From contig OZ024743.1 in NCBI GenBank assembly GCA_964016885.1, positions 13,479,586-13,543,585 on the forward strand: a stretch of DNA of 64,000 nt, given 5' to 3'. The notes below the pieces were generated by a model. It ran no database searches, was not told the origin of the DNA, and was given only the letters and a program-made list of their open reading frames with translations. A program made the translations under genes and the position numbers. Position 1 is the first letter of the stretch; each line of letters starts with the position of its first letter. Shown here in pieces: positions 1 through 12,824 of the stretch. This DNA is from Eledone cirrhosa. Its lineage: Eukaryota > Mollusca > Cephalopoda > Octopoda > Eledonidae.

Positions 1-700
1 TCCAGCATAACCAAGAACCTGGTAATAAACGTTTCTCTGAGGCTTTCCCGTCTCTCTACAAACGAGCATATTTTCACTGACCATACCACATATTACAATG
101 AAGCTCTTGCTCGGAGTATATTTGTTGATAAGTTAGCATATACTAAGTATGAGCATAAACCTAGGAAAAAATAGGTCCCGACGCATTATGTGGTATAACC
201 CACCATATAATATGCAGGTGGCCACACCATTAGGTAAGATCTTGCTCTCCCATATTAAGAAGCATCTCCCCTGAGCACATAAATATAATAATATTTTTAA
301 TAGAAATACCATTAAAATATCTTACTCCACGATTCCTAACTTTGTGCATAACATCACTGCTTCAAATTTAGCTAAATTATCTAGCCGTAGAAACACGTGC
401 ACCCCTGTAGTTAGTACTAACTGTAATTGTAGGAATAGGGTTGAAAGCCCTGTATCCGCAAAATTCCTCTCCAGTAACATTGTCTACAAATTTAAGGTCA
501 AAACACTCAAGTTTAGTAGGGCCTACATAGGGTCAACTGCCAATAGATTCAAGCAGCGTCTCTACATGCACACACATTCTTTTCTTAACCCCTTAAGAAG
601 GAATATGGCGTCACTTTCAGCTTATATCTGGAGTCTAAAAGACAACCACACCCTATATAGGTTACACTGGGAGATCCTAGCTAAGGCTAGATCGTATGTG
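1..700 (+). pseudogene. Penelope-like element, C-terminal remnant with GIY-YIG-type endonuclease
   Basis: This is the 3' part of a PLE polyprotein; the reverse transcriptase lies off the window edge. Residues encoded from base 1 (frame 1, to a stop at 172-174) and then from 179 (frame 2, with an in-frame TGA at 272-274) align segment by segment with the better preserved PLE at 51239-52456. Shared landmarks are the YYNEALA stretch, the NPPYN motif, a Cys-rich linker, NIVYKFKV, and the endonuclease signature AYIGST followed by YIWSLKDN. The GIY-YIG endonuclease of canonical PLEs nicks DNA during target-primed reverse transcription. Homology fades at about 700, where a GT-rich low-complexity tail begins. 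One frameshift and two stops make it non-functional. The ATG at 344 is internal and has no significance as a start. Confidence 0.75.
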
Positions 701-807
701 TGCGCGTGTTTATGTGTACTTGCGTTTATATTCATGCATGGCGTGTGTTTTCGCGTATGTGCGTGTATGTACGTATATCGATGTGTGTATGTATATATTT
801 AATTATT

Positions 808-990
808 ATTGGCAGTATCGGTAGGGGGTCGGGCGCCATGCTTTGAAGCATATAGTTACCTCCCTTTATGATCTGAGTTCAAATCCCGCCGAGGTTAACT
901 TTGCCTTTCATCCTTACGGGGTCGATAAAATAAAGTACCAGTAATGCACTGGGATAATTGTTGGCCTGGTCCCAAAAGTAGAAAAAATTA
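808..990 (+). mobile_element. tRNA-derived SINE, full-length copy
   Basis: The head reads TTGGCAGTATCGGTAGG, followed by a pol III box-B-like GAGTTCAAATCCCGCC at about 869-884. Next comes the family body ending in GGGGTCGATAAAATAAAGTACCAGTAATG, and a tail close to CCAAAAGTAGAAA. The same ~180-bp sequence recurs more than ten times in this window, on both strands. I recognise it as the abundant octopus/cephalopod tRNA-type SINE; the family name is not asserted. Confidence 0.85.
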
Positions 991-1040
991 CTTTATTAAC
1001 CTATGTCATTTTCGTTATGCTAATTTATTTACATTATTCT

Positions 1041-1147
1041 TGTGTTCGAATCCCGTCGAGGTTAACTTTGCCTTTCATTCTTACGGGGTCGATAAAATAA
1101 AGTACCAGTAACGCACTGGCCTTGTGCCAAAAGTAGAAACAATTATT
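1041..1147 (+). mobile_element. tRNA-derived SINE, 5'-truncated copy
   Basis: This copy starts at the box-B region (TGTTCGAATCCCG), continues through the GGGGTCGATAAAATAAAG body and ends with AAAAGTAGAAACAATTATT. The tRNA-like head is missing. It lies 50 bp after the preceding copy, in the same orientation. Confidence 0.75.
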
Positions 1148-1447
1148 CTTAACTCCGAAGCCAAGAATCATTCGGTTTCCTGAATTAGTATATTAGTCTA
1201 TGATTCCATTTATACCATAAACGTGGTTTTGCCTTTGCGTGTAGTTGTTCTCACCACTCGACATAACGACGTATTATCTTCGCTTTTTTCCCGTTCATTG
1301 CCAAAGTATCGTATTCCTGTTTTCCTTCGGTTGCAACGTTTTTAGAAATATTTACTTCTGCGTTGACAGATACATTTGTTTTAGTTTCAGAAGATCCCGT
1401 TATGGGTGAAAGAGGCGATTCTTTGCATAAATTTAATCTGTTATTCT

Positions 1448-3366
<1,919 letters not shown>

Positions 3367-3391
3367 CTATATATATATATATATATATATA

Positions 3392-3562
3392 AATAATTGT
3401 TTCTACATTTGGCACAAGGCCAGCAATTAGCCAGTACATTACTGGTACTTTATTTTATCGACCCCGTAAGGATGAAAGGCAAAGTTAACCTCGACGGTAT
3501 TTGAACTCAGGACGTAACTATGCTAGAAAACATGGCGTCCAACCCTCTACCGATACTGCCAA
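3392..3562 (-). mobile_element. tRNA-derived SINE
   Basis: Minus-strand copy of the same family as 808-990. It reads on the plus strand from AATTGTTTCTAC through ATCGACCCCGTAAGGATG to CTACCGATACTGCCAA. It sits immediately after the (AT)n that follows the LINE. Confidence 0.85.
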
Positions 3563-3570
3563 TAAATAAT

Positions 3571-3792
3571 AATTGTAATCTGTGTTTTTCGAATATTAAT
3601 AATAACATTCAATTCGATTGCAATTATGCAAATGAGCCTCAATTTTATAGCCATGTCAGTTGTTCGCATGCCAACACAAGAGCAAGGATGAAATGTTCTT
3701 TCTACTGACATGGCTATAAAATTGAGGGTTGTTTGAATAATTGCAAACGAATCGAATGTTATAATTAATATTCGAAAAACTAAGATTGCATT
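3571..3792. repeat. Foldback repeat, ~90-bp arms
   Basis: Arm 3571-3660 is the near-perfect reverse complement of 3704-3792, with a 43-bp loop. The innermost part is GCCATGTCAGT against ACTGACATGGC. The arms differ by only a few substitutions. There is no coding capacity. It is consistent with a non-autonomous foldback element or a head-to-head retroelement pair. Confidence 0.8.
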
Positions 3793-3822
3793 TATTGTAT
3801 TCAACCACGTAGAGCGAAATTT

Positions 3823-3827
<5 letters not shown>

Positions 3828-3862
<35 letters not shown>
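3828..3862. repeat. (AT)n microsatellite
   Basis: About 17 AT units. Confidence 0.9.
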
Positions 3863-3865
<3 letters not shown>

Positions 3866-4030
3866 AATAAACGGGCTGTGTAGTTGGTGGATAAGATGTA
3901 CTTATAAAAAGAAGAAGGCAAGGACGGGAGAAAATTTACTTCATCAGTTGTCTGCTGGGGTCTTGGACATTTAAACGCATTAAAGACAATATGTCAATAT
4001 GTTTCACCCCAGGGCGTCAATAACTCAAGG

Positions 4031-4501
<471 letters not shown>

Positions 4502-4504
<3 letters not shown>

Positions 4505-5020
4505 CAAGGTCTAGCAAAGAGAGAAAATGTTTTAAAATAAATTTTAAAAAATTCGCAGTACTTACTATATGTGCCTTTACCGCGGTTTTATGCTCCATAA
4601 TAAACGGAAGATCCAAGCGCATTTTCATTGAGAAGGGAGCAATCTTCAGATTTCTTTCATCATTCGCTCTCATTTCGGAATGGTTTTGTATTGCGTCAGT
4701 TTGTGATTTAAACTCGGTAATTTTATATTCTCCGAGGGAGAAGAGCCCTCTGAAGATTGCTCCCTTCTCAATAGAAATCCGCTTGGATTTTCCGTTTATT
4801 CTGGAGCATGAAACCGCGGTAAAAGTACATATAGTAAGTACTGCGAATTTTTAAAAATTTATTTTTAGACATTTTCTCTATTTGCTAGACCTTGATTTTA
4901 TATGTTCTGGCTTGTTAATTTATTAACCCGCCATAGAACCACATTGGCATACGGTTGGATAATACTTGTTTCCCTATATGTATTTTTTACATGTAGGAAT
5001 TGATACTTTATTATATATAT
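4502..5020. repeat. Foldback repeat family A (partial plus copy facing a fuller minus copy)
   Basis: 4502-4650 is the inverted counterpart of 4750-4897; key shared blocks are TACTTACTATATGTGCC and ACCGCGGTTT. The minus-strand unit continues to about 5020. A third copy, in plus orientation, lies at 63255-63570 at the other end of the window. No reading frame is present. Identity of the family is unknown to me. Confidence 0.75.
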
Positions 5021-5065
5021 ATATATATGTATATTAAAAATAAAAAATATATATATATATATATA

Positions 5066-5473
5066 TTGGTAAAAGGAAAAGAAAATGCTGACAAATTGTT
5101 CCCAGTGAAAAATAGTTTAATTAGGAATAAGTAAAAATTTGTAATAAGTATTGGTTAGTATTCAGTTTTAGTTTTAAGCTTTTACCGGTTGCGCATTTCT
5201 AATGCTTTTCAAAAATAATTTTGAGATAGAGCGCCCGTGATGTTTGCTCTAATCTGATTAGTTTTGAAAATTCTACCTGTTTTATGTGAAAAAAGTGGCT
5301 CCAGATGTATTAAAATAAGTTTCGCGCCAAATCGTGTTGCAAAAATTCTTGTGGTCAAAACAATTTTGATTGGTCGGTAGACGTCATGTGAATGTTAAAA
5401 ATTGATTTTGCGCCAAATGTAGGTTTCTCTCGGCTGATTGAGAAGTTACTGAAAAATAAGTCTTTCAAGACAG

Positions 5474-5513
<40 letters not shown>

Positions 5514-6085
5514 TAGTAAAGAGGTTCATTGTTGTGATAATGGTCAGTAGGGATGTGTTTGTGAATTGCAGTCATGTTGACAGGTCAACAGTTAAGGTGC
5601 CTATTAAAACAAGTGTGTGTGTGCGTGTGTCTGTGTGTGTGTGTGTGTGTGTGTGTAGCAGAGTAATCGTGGTAGAGGGATCGGTCAGTAAGAATGTGTC
5701 TGTACGTGAGTGGGGGATATTTTAACATGTTAAAATATATTTTTCAGCTCTTGTCTTATACGGAGAAGTGTGTGTGTGTGTTTGTGTGTATATGTCTCTT
5801 TGTATGTTAGTGTACGCGTGTGTATGTGTGTGTGTATATATGTGTGTGTGTGTATATGTGTGTATGTGTGTGTGTGGGTGGACCAGTAATTGTATGATAC
5901 TTGTAAAATGGTGTACATTATTCGATATTTTCAGTAAAAACGATTCTCTCAATAGAACATCAAAAACCTTAATAATAAAAGGTGTGAAATGATATATAGT
6001 ATTGTCATAACACCAAGGTGTGTGTGAGTGTCCAGATTGTACGTACTGCAAGGGGAATCCATTAGGCCCTGCCGTATTGGAATAC
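5066..6085 (+). repeat. Repeat family B, ~1 kb, copy 1
   Basis: Collinear in reverse orientation with 15832-16792. Matching landmarks are GGAAAAGAAAATGCTGACAAATT at one end (only the first 20 bases need be compared), GATTGGTCGGTAGACGTCA in the middle and the CATTAGGCCCTGCCGTA stretch at the other end. The middle contains GT-rich microsatellite blocks (about 5478-5510, 5635-5656, 5767-5875). Both copies are bounded by (AT)n or (CT)n arrays. There is no ORF of substance. It may be a non-autonomous transposon of an unrecognised type. Confidence 0.7.
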
Positions 6086-6090
6086 TTGTG

Positions 6091-6091
<1 letters not shown>

Positions 6092-6162
<71 letters not shown>
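6092..6162. repeat. (CT)n followed by (AT)n
   Basis: Pure CT array to 6134, then AT to 6162. Confidence 0.9.
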
Positions 6163-6163
<1 letters not shown>

Positions 6164-7693
6164 TTGAGTGCTCATATACTATACACACACATATCTGCAC
6201 GGAATCTCGTGTGTATATGCAGATTCTTTTTTATGGACACATGCACATATAAATATAAAAATACGTGTATAAGCATTTCATAAATAAATTTTACTGAAAT
6301 TGACACCTATAATATCTACAGTATGTTTGCCTTAAGTATAGCGTACTAAGGGGATGGTTATGGTTGTGATGCATCTTCGCTCATTGATCTGCTCAATTGG
6401 GTATGATTTAGATGTAGATTGCATTCGTTTTGGAGAAAATAGTTTTAATGTAAATGCAGTTCAAATACAAATTAAAGAAAACTATTTGCAGTGGCAATAA
6501 AATCCTCCGCAAAATGCATTCGTGATTGCAGCACAGCTCGCTCCTTTCATTGATGCTATTATTCAATGAGGCTACGTTTCATATTTCTAGTTGTTGATCT
6601 ATACTGTAGAGACACATTTAATGCATGTTCTTAAGTAATAGGTTTGTGATAATATTAAGAAATCCTTTTATTCTGTCCTTGTTTCCACTATATGGGTAAT
6701 CTTATCCATAAATAATTGTAGCTGTCTTTATACCAGATACCTTCAGATACTCTTACCTTGTCTATAAACTTATTGTTTCTCTTCAGATATGTCAGAAAAA
6801 ATGGAAATGTATATTCTGTTTAAAATATAGGTGTAGAAAATTAAGGAAAAGGAATACAAATTTAAAAAAAAATAATTTTATGAGAAGATTCTAAAATTTT
6901 AAGTGCTAAAAATATGTCCCTATGAGAGACCCAGTCAAGTCAGTTTATTCTCTTTTGGTTTTCTCTATATAACACAACCTATTACCAGTCTACCGAAGAA
7001 TGTATATTTTAGATGATATATTTAGATCACATATTGATAAAGATATGATGATTACCAGCTAAATATTGCATTTCTTCTACATTATTGAATATTGGATATT
7101 ATGGATGAATATGGACAAACATTCTAATAGATGGCTATCGCAATAATCCTTTGATATAGAAAAATCATTCAAATGTACATATTCATTTCTGAAGGATTAT
7201 TTCAATATCCTTCTCATGGTTCGTTTCTACCACAGAATATTTATGTTTTGCCAGTGAAAATGCTACTAGCGCATTCATAAAATAGCACATTTTTTTTAGC
7301 TAATACCTGACTTCTGTATTTCGGGTGATCAGTTGTTTCTCTCGCTAATTGTCACGTTATTGCCCTCGCTTCTATCGATCTCGTTTTATTTTAACTTTTT
7401 AAGGGAAATTAATTTCTTGTTCGTTTAATTCAACAATTTGGCATAAAGTCTGGTCGACTCCATCTGATTATATCTTCTCATTTTCTATACTTTTCCATTT
7501 CAAGGATCAATATCTTTCAGAGGTGATCATATAGAAATGAAAATCTGACCAACAGCGGGAAACTACTAAAGGAGACGGAGCAATTGGTGACTCTTATAGC
7601 TCCCCAAAAAACTCTCACAACCCAGGGATATAGATATGACGAAGCAAGTAAATGTAATATTATTATTCTCATTGTTATTATTATTCCGGGGGG
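6163..7693. other. Gene-free AT-rich stretch
   Basis: No frame with recognisable homology, no obvious palindrome and no known repeat. It appears to be unique AT-rich intergenic or intronic DNA. Confidence 0.55.
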
Positions 7694-7878
7694 TTGGCAG
7701 TATCGGTAGAAGGTCTGACGCCATGCTTTGCAGCATGGAGTTAGGCCCCTTATAGTATGAGTTCAAATCCCGCCGAAGTTCACTTTGCCTTTCATCCTTA
7801 CGGGGTCGATAAATAAAGTACCAGTAATGTACTGAGATAATTTCTGGCCTTGTGCTAAAAGTAGAAACAATTATTATT
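7694..7878 (+). mobile_element. tRNA-derived SINE, full-length copy
   Basis: Head TTGGCAGTATCGGTAGAAGG, box-B-like GAGTTCAAATCCCGCC at about 7760, body GGGGTCGATAAATAAAGTACC, tail GTAGAAACAATTATTA. Confidence 0.85.
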
Positions 7879-8280
7879 AAATTATGTTTATTGTTATTAT
7901 GGATACAACTAATAGTTATTATCGTCCTTCATAGTATTATGTTTAATATTGCTACTGTTACTATTGATATTATGGCTCAAGTACTTTATTAGGTGGTGTA
8001 CAAGTTGTCGCTACTGATCTAGTTTTTGATGCTGCTGGCGCCGAGGTTGTTGTTGATGTTACCGTTATTACAGCTGTTGCTGTTGGCGGTGTTGTTGCCG
8101 CTTTATGAGCAGTTGTAATCTGAAACCAATGCCAAACAGTATCAAACCCCACATCACCCCACCGAGGGTTTCATTTTCATGTCCAATTTTAAACATTATT
8201 TTGTCAGTCTGGCAATGGCTGATTGTTGGAGGCTGGCTGATTAACAACATTTGCGGTCCTCATATATCCATACCCATTCA

Positions 8281-8472
8281 CACACGCACAATTGAACACA
8301 CGCATATACACAGGCATACACACAGGCATAAACACACAGGCATAAACACACACACACACACATACACACACACACATACACACAAAAACACACTCACACA
8401 CTCACACACACATACACACACACGCACACACACACACATCCACACATGGCACATATATATATATATACACAC
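8281..8472. repeat. (CA)-rich array ending in (AT)n
   Basis: Interrupted CACA/CATA array. His/Thr- or Cys/Val-rich frames read through it are repeat artefacts. Confidence 0.9.
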
Positions 8473-8518
8473 AAATAGGCATGTCTACGCACTCGAAATT
8501 TTATTCAAGATGTTTGAA

Positions 8519-8636
8519 TAAAATCCAGGCGCTCGGCTGGTCTCGCTTGGGGATCCAATTGGTAATGGTGTCTTCTGATAGGAACCGCTGGAAGGTATGC
8601 TTGATGACGCTGACAAAACAATCCTCCGAGGAATAA
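8519..8636 (+). pseudogene. LINE 3'-terminal coding fragment
   Basis: The frame from about 8519 encodes a ~38-residue C-terminus with the motif LGWSRL and a terminal SSEE before a TAA at about 8634. The same motif and layout occur at 30165-30366. This is the extreme C-terminus of a LINE ORF2, with a short 3' tail running straight into the (GAA)n array. The rest of the element is absent (5' truncation). Confidence 0.55.
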
Positions 8637-8649
8637 GTGTGCGACGACA

Positions 8650-8729
8650 AAGAAGAAGAAGAAGAAGAAGAAGAAGAAGAAGAAGAAGAAGAAGAAGAAG
8701 AAGAAGAAGAAGAAGAAGAAGAAGAAGAA
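8650..8729. repeat. (GAA)n microsatellite, possible LINE tail
   Basis: About 26 GAA units directly following the LINE fragment at 8519-8636. Poly-Ser, Leu or Phe frames on the minus strand are artefacts. Confidence 0.9.
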
Positions 8730-9700
8730 ATTTTCTTCGACATAATACATGATCCATGGAAATCGTGTACTCCTTTTAATTGAACCATCTACGTCATATT
8801 CAAACGATAAAAATACAAAATATAAACAAAAGAAACCTTATTTTCCTATTGTGCTAAATTTATGACTTACTGTCAAGCTAACAACTAGTGCGGCATTTAA
8901 AGTTTTTTGCGAATAACCTGGAATAAATTAATCAAATATCTTGTCTTGACACAGCAGAGTGTAATATAGATTTAGATTGTAGGATGTTAGAGTCAATTAG
9001 ATATAAACCCCAGTGTCTTACAAGGGCAGAATAACATGTTAACCCTGGCCAACAAAAGTTCCCACCTAGTACTAAGTTGCAAGAGGATACAGTTCAGGCA
9101 GGCTTTATAAATGGTAACGTATTTTGTGCAAATCGCAAGTGAGGAAACATAACTAGATTTTTGTCAAATAATTGTGTGGAAAAAAGCAAGCAAACCCGAT
9201 ATGTCTCTTTTTTAAAACTCCATACACTCTGATACCACAGTTATTTTTCCAGTTACTTATATACACCTTTCATAAAACCATATCTCATAACTTCACATTT
9301 CATAATACTTCATCGCCGGATTCTCTATATATTATTTTATTTTATTTTAATTCCAATTTTAATCTTAATTTTAAAATTAGTTTTCATTAAAAGTGTTTCA
9401 TTATATTATTTCATATCATACACTACTAATCCTCCGATTCCCATTTTACTTAACCAATTCCACCAACGTTTCTTCTTTGTCATTATTAATACCCCCCAAC
9501 GTACCCACCATCAACATCATCACCTACTAGATTCTTATCATAGTTGTATTTTACATCTATCAGCCCTGGCCCAATTCATCTTAAGTATCTATTTCAACTG
9601 ACCAACATTTAGAACCTATTCATCACCCATACAAATCAATTATCACCTTTTTTAATCATCCGATAATTGCCCTTACTATCACATCCATTCTATTCTCATC
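8730..9700. other. Gene-free AT-rich stretch
   Basis: No recognisable coding sequence or structured repeat. A short frame at 9172-9390 is low-complexity and F/N-rich and shows no motif. Confidence 0.55.
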
Positions 9701-9704
9701 TGGC

Positions 9705-9950
9705 GTGTGCTTAACCCGGTTTCCCTGCAGTTAATCAACTGAGAGTTCAAGACCCCCCCACTGGATTGGACAAGGTTAAATCTCCACCTGTTGTTGGTGC
9801 TCGTTTTCAGTTGAGTGCACTGGATATACGTGAAATGAAGTGTTTTACACAATGATACAACACAGAACCCTGTCCAGGATTATGACACATGGCATTATGA
9901 TATTAAGTCCAACAGCCTTATCACTATTCCATGCTGCTCCACATCCTATT
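9705..9950 (-). mobile_element. Degraded tRNA-type SINE of a second family
   Basis: Read on the minus strand it has a GATAAGGCTGTTGGACT head, a GTTGTATCATTGTG stretch and AAAACACTTCATTTCACG. These resemble a cephalopod SINE whose tRNA-like head is followed by AAAACACTTCATTTCACGTTG. Many substitutions suggest an old copy. Assignment rests on remembered sequence. Confidence 0.45.
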
Positions 9951-10494
9951 AAACTCTTTCTTTAATTAAGTACTCTTCTTTCTGGATTTTTGCACCCCAT
10001 CACTTATTCTTCCCCATCTGTGCTGTCTCTGTTGTTGAATATTTAGTTCCTGTCTGATGATGTCCCGGAGAGCAATCAGATTAAAAAAACACACGTTTTA
10101 ACCATAATAAATAAATACATATAGCATTATTAGGGATAAAAAAAGATAAGGAAAATATATATTGTTAAAAGTACCTAACTTCTATTTTTTGCACGGTGTC
10201 AGATGTGTTGCTTTGTACACAACATAAAATAAATCATTATTTATTATTTTCTTCTTTGTGTATATCGATAGTTCCTACAGTGTAGATTATTTTTCAAGCG
10301 GACGTGATGTTCAATGCACGTTGGAATCGATAATCTATAAATTATTACAATTATGATTTAAATGTAAAATTTTGAAATATATTTTGTTTGAGTTTGATTA
10401 TGATTTATTAAATTTCAATGCTTAATTTCACAGAAGTATATTATATACATACATTTATTATCAGAATAACAGTATGTGTCAGTGAAATTTACAA

Positions 10495-10670
10495 ACGGGA
10501 ACCAATCTGGCTCTGCGGGTAACGACGTCACTTCGCAGCCGCCTGATTCTGTTTCCAGTTCAGCTGCATGAAACATATAATATGTGTCTTCTAGTATAGC
10601 CCCTATTTGATCAATGTCTTGCGAATTCGTCTCTTACTCCATGGGACAGCTGTTTGACTTGTATCAAATG
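10495..10670 (+). mobile_element. Degraded tRNA-type SINE of a third family (tentative)
   Basis: CACTTCGCAGCCGCCTGATTC, then TGTGTCTTCTAGTATAGCCCC, then a TCTTGCGAATTCGT stretch follow the order of a cephalopod SINE body (GTGTCTTCTACTATAGCC ... CTTGTGAATG). Heavily diverged. Confidence 0.4.
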
Positions 10671-11868
10671 CTGTGATTCCGGGTGGACCGGCAGTACCGT
10701 TGTTAGGGGTCGAAAGTGATAAATTCCATCTCAACGGCCGATGAGCCTGGAGTTCCGTCTTTTGCTTTTATTTTTGTTTTCAAAAATTAATTTTTTAAGC
10801 TTTCCACTCAAAACAACTTTTTTCGTTTTGCGTTGTTTTCGTTCCTTGACTTGACCTCTCTTTGTTTATTTTCCTAAGTATATATATATATATGCATATG
10901 TGCATGTGTGTTCATACATATATTAACGTTTATTTCGGTGTCACTGTTTATATCATGTAAGGTAATGTTTCGTCAAAAAGGAGATCGAGAGAGTGTGTGC
11001 CAGATTTTACAAAAATAAATATTGTTGTCGATATAGTCAAGACGTCAGCGCAGTGTCCCATGTCTGTAGTCTAATGACTGAAATCAATAAAAAATACCAG
11101 AGTAATACAATAAACATTCGAACTATCAACTCTAGAGTATTTGTGTCTCATAAAATATGATTTCTGCCTTTACTTATCTCCCCCTTCCATATACTGAAGC
11201 ACAATGTTTATACAAGACACGTCACATAAGTTATTGAAGTGAAAGTATCTATTAGCTTATCATCGATCAGTTATTGTTTTTGTAAACGTTAAATTCGAAA
11301 CCTCACGTATCGACTGACATCGACAACAACAATAACCTACTCTACAACTTCACAAAAATAAGAAACTAATATGTTGTGGATAAAATTCAATGGCTAGATT
11401 GAATCAATTTCTTGTGATTAATGGGCCCTTGGGGAGTGTCTCAATTTTTTAGAAGTACAATCTATCACACCCGAAACCAACTTTTGTTTCATTTATACTG
11501 AATCAATATACATACTTTATATATTTTATCATACATTTTATTTATATTATGTTATGACATGAGAGAAGAGATGAAAAACAGGTATACATATAATTGAAGA
11601 CCAAAAATGTAATAAGTACAATGATACGACTAAATGGTAGAAAAGCGTGTCCGAAAATCATAATCATGTTTCAGTTTACATGCTGTTTTTATTTTACAAA
11701 AGAAAGAAACCAGCAAATAAATGTTGATGGATTGTATGTTAAAGTCAAAAATAGACCTATCAATATACGTCAGAGCATATATATTTATCGAATGGTTAAA
11801 CTAAATTTTCTCTATCCTATATAGGTTTACTTATTAATACTGGATATACATACATGTATACATAGTTA
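10671..11868. other. Gene-free stretch
   Basis: No homology recognised. A 76-codon frame at 11594-11824 has no identifiable motif and is regarded as chance. Confidence 0.5.
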
Positions 11869-11869
11869 C

Positions 11870-11871
<2 letters not shown>

Positions 11872-11950
<79 letters not shown>

Positions 11951-12151
11951 GTGTGTGTGTGTATGTGTGTATGCATATATATATATTTGTATATATGGAT
12001 ATATTTATATATGTGTGTGTTCACATTCATAGTTTATTACAAAGAAATACAATGTATTTGTACTGTATAACAGAAGAAAAATGATCTACACGCCTTGCAT
12101 GTATCAATAGTTATGTGTAAATATTTATGGATGTATACTATATATAGAAAC

Positions 12152-12193
<42 letters not shown>
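11872..12193. repeat. Two (AT)n arrays with GT-rich intervening DNA
   Basis: (AT)n at 11872-11946 and 12161-12193; the spacer carries short TGTG runs. Confidence 0.85.
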
Positions 12194-12197
<4 letters not shown>

Positions 12198-12311
12198 ATA
12201 TAGAGAATTAGTACATTTACCAACATATGTGTACAGATGTTCACCCATGCTGGCAAATATATATGTTATGTCTTAGTACCTTTGTGGTTCTATGCAGGGG
12301 ATGCAGAACAA

Positions 12312-12430
12312 TTATATGAAAGACGTAAAATACGAAAATTTAAAAAATTAAAAATCAACTTACTTACTAAAATTTTAAGTAAGTTGATTTTTAATTTTTT
12401 AAATTTTCTTATTTTACGTCTTTCATATAT
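12312..12430. repeat. Near-perfect hairpin, 54-bp arms
   Basis: Arm 12312-12365 is complementary to 12377-12430 with one interior mismatch and an 11-nt loop. The same AAAGACGTAAAAT block opens and closes it. (AT)n follows to 12516. As RNA or single-stranded DNA it would form a very stable stem. Confidence 0.85.
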
Positions 12431-12432
12431 AG

Positions 12433-12434
<2 letters not shown>

Positions 12435-12516
<82 letters not shown>
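12435..12516. repeat. (AT)n microsatellite
   Basis: About 40 AT units. Confidence 0.9.
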
Positions 12517-12520
<4 letters not shown>

Positions 12521-12607
12521 ATAATAATAAATGCGAAGACTAAAATCGAAAGACGGCTGGATAAGGATAATATATATCAAATATATAAGAACCCTAGAGC
12601 AAATATT

Positions 12608-12711
12608 TATTAAAATATCAGATTAAAGTTTAAGCAAATAATCGCAGCTTTCACCCATCAAGAGTGAAAGCAGCGACTCTTTGCTTAAAGTTTAATCTGT
12701 TATCTTAATAT
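12608..12711. repeat. Foldback repeat, ~47-bp arms, 8-nt loop
   Basis: Arm 12608-12654 pairs with 12663-12711 around CCATCAAG; the stem includes GTGAAAGCAGCGACT. A single arm of the same family is at 1395-1447 (GGGTGAAAGAGGCGATTC...), so it is a dispersed family. Confidence 0.7.
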
Positions 12712-12718
12712 ATATATT

Positions 12719-12765
12719 TAGAGAGAGAGAGAGTGAGAGAGATAGAGAGGGGAGAGAGAGAAAGT

Positions 12766-12821
<56 letters not shown>
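12719..12821. repeat. (GA)n microsatellite
   Basis: Interrupted GA array. Confidence 0.9.

Positions 12822-12824
<3 letters not shown>

Noticed and set aside
3935..3965. Minus-strand CAGCAGACAACTGATGAAG, and the similar CAGCAGACTACTGATGACAG near 34900
   Set aside because: Shared string suggests related repeat ends, but no GAAA or closing stems were found, so not called as ribozymes.
4746..4800. CTGAAGA...GAAATCC-GCTT-GGATTTT in repeat family A
   Set aside because: Stem III is good, but stem II is weak and stem I is absent; mentioned only as a lead.
8485..8788. Poly-Leu, poly-Ser and poly-Phe frames on the minus strand
   Set aside because: Direct translation of (GAA)n; no other coding evidence.
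10036..10110. TGTCTGATGATGTCCC on the plus strand
   Set aside because: No GAAA at a suitable distance and no stem II.
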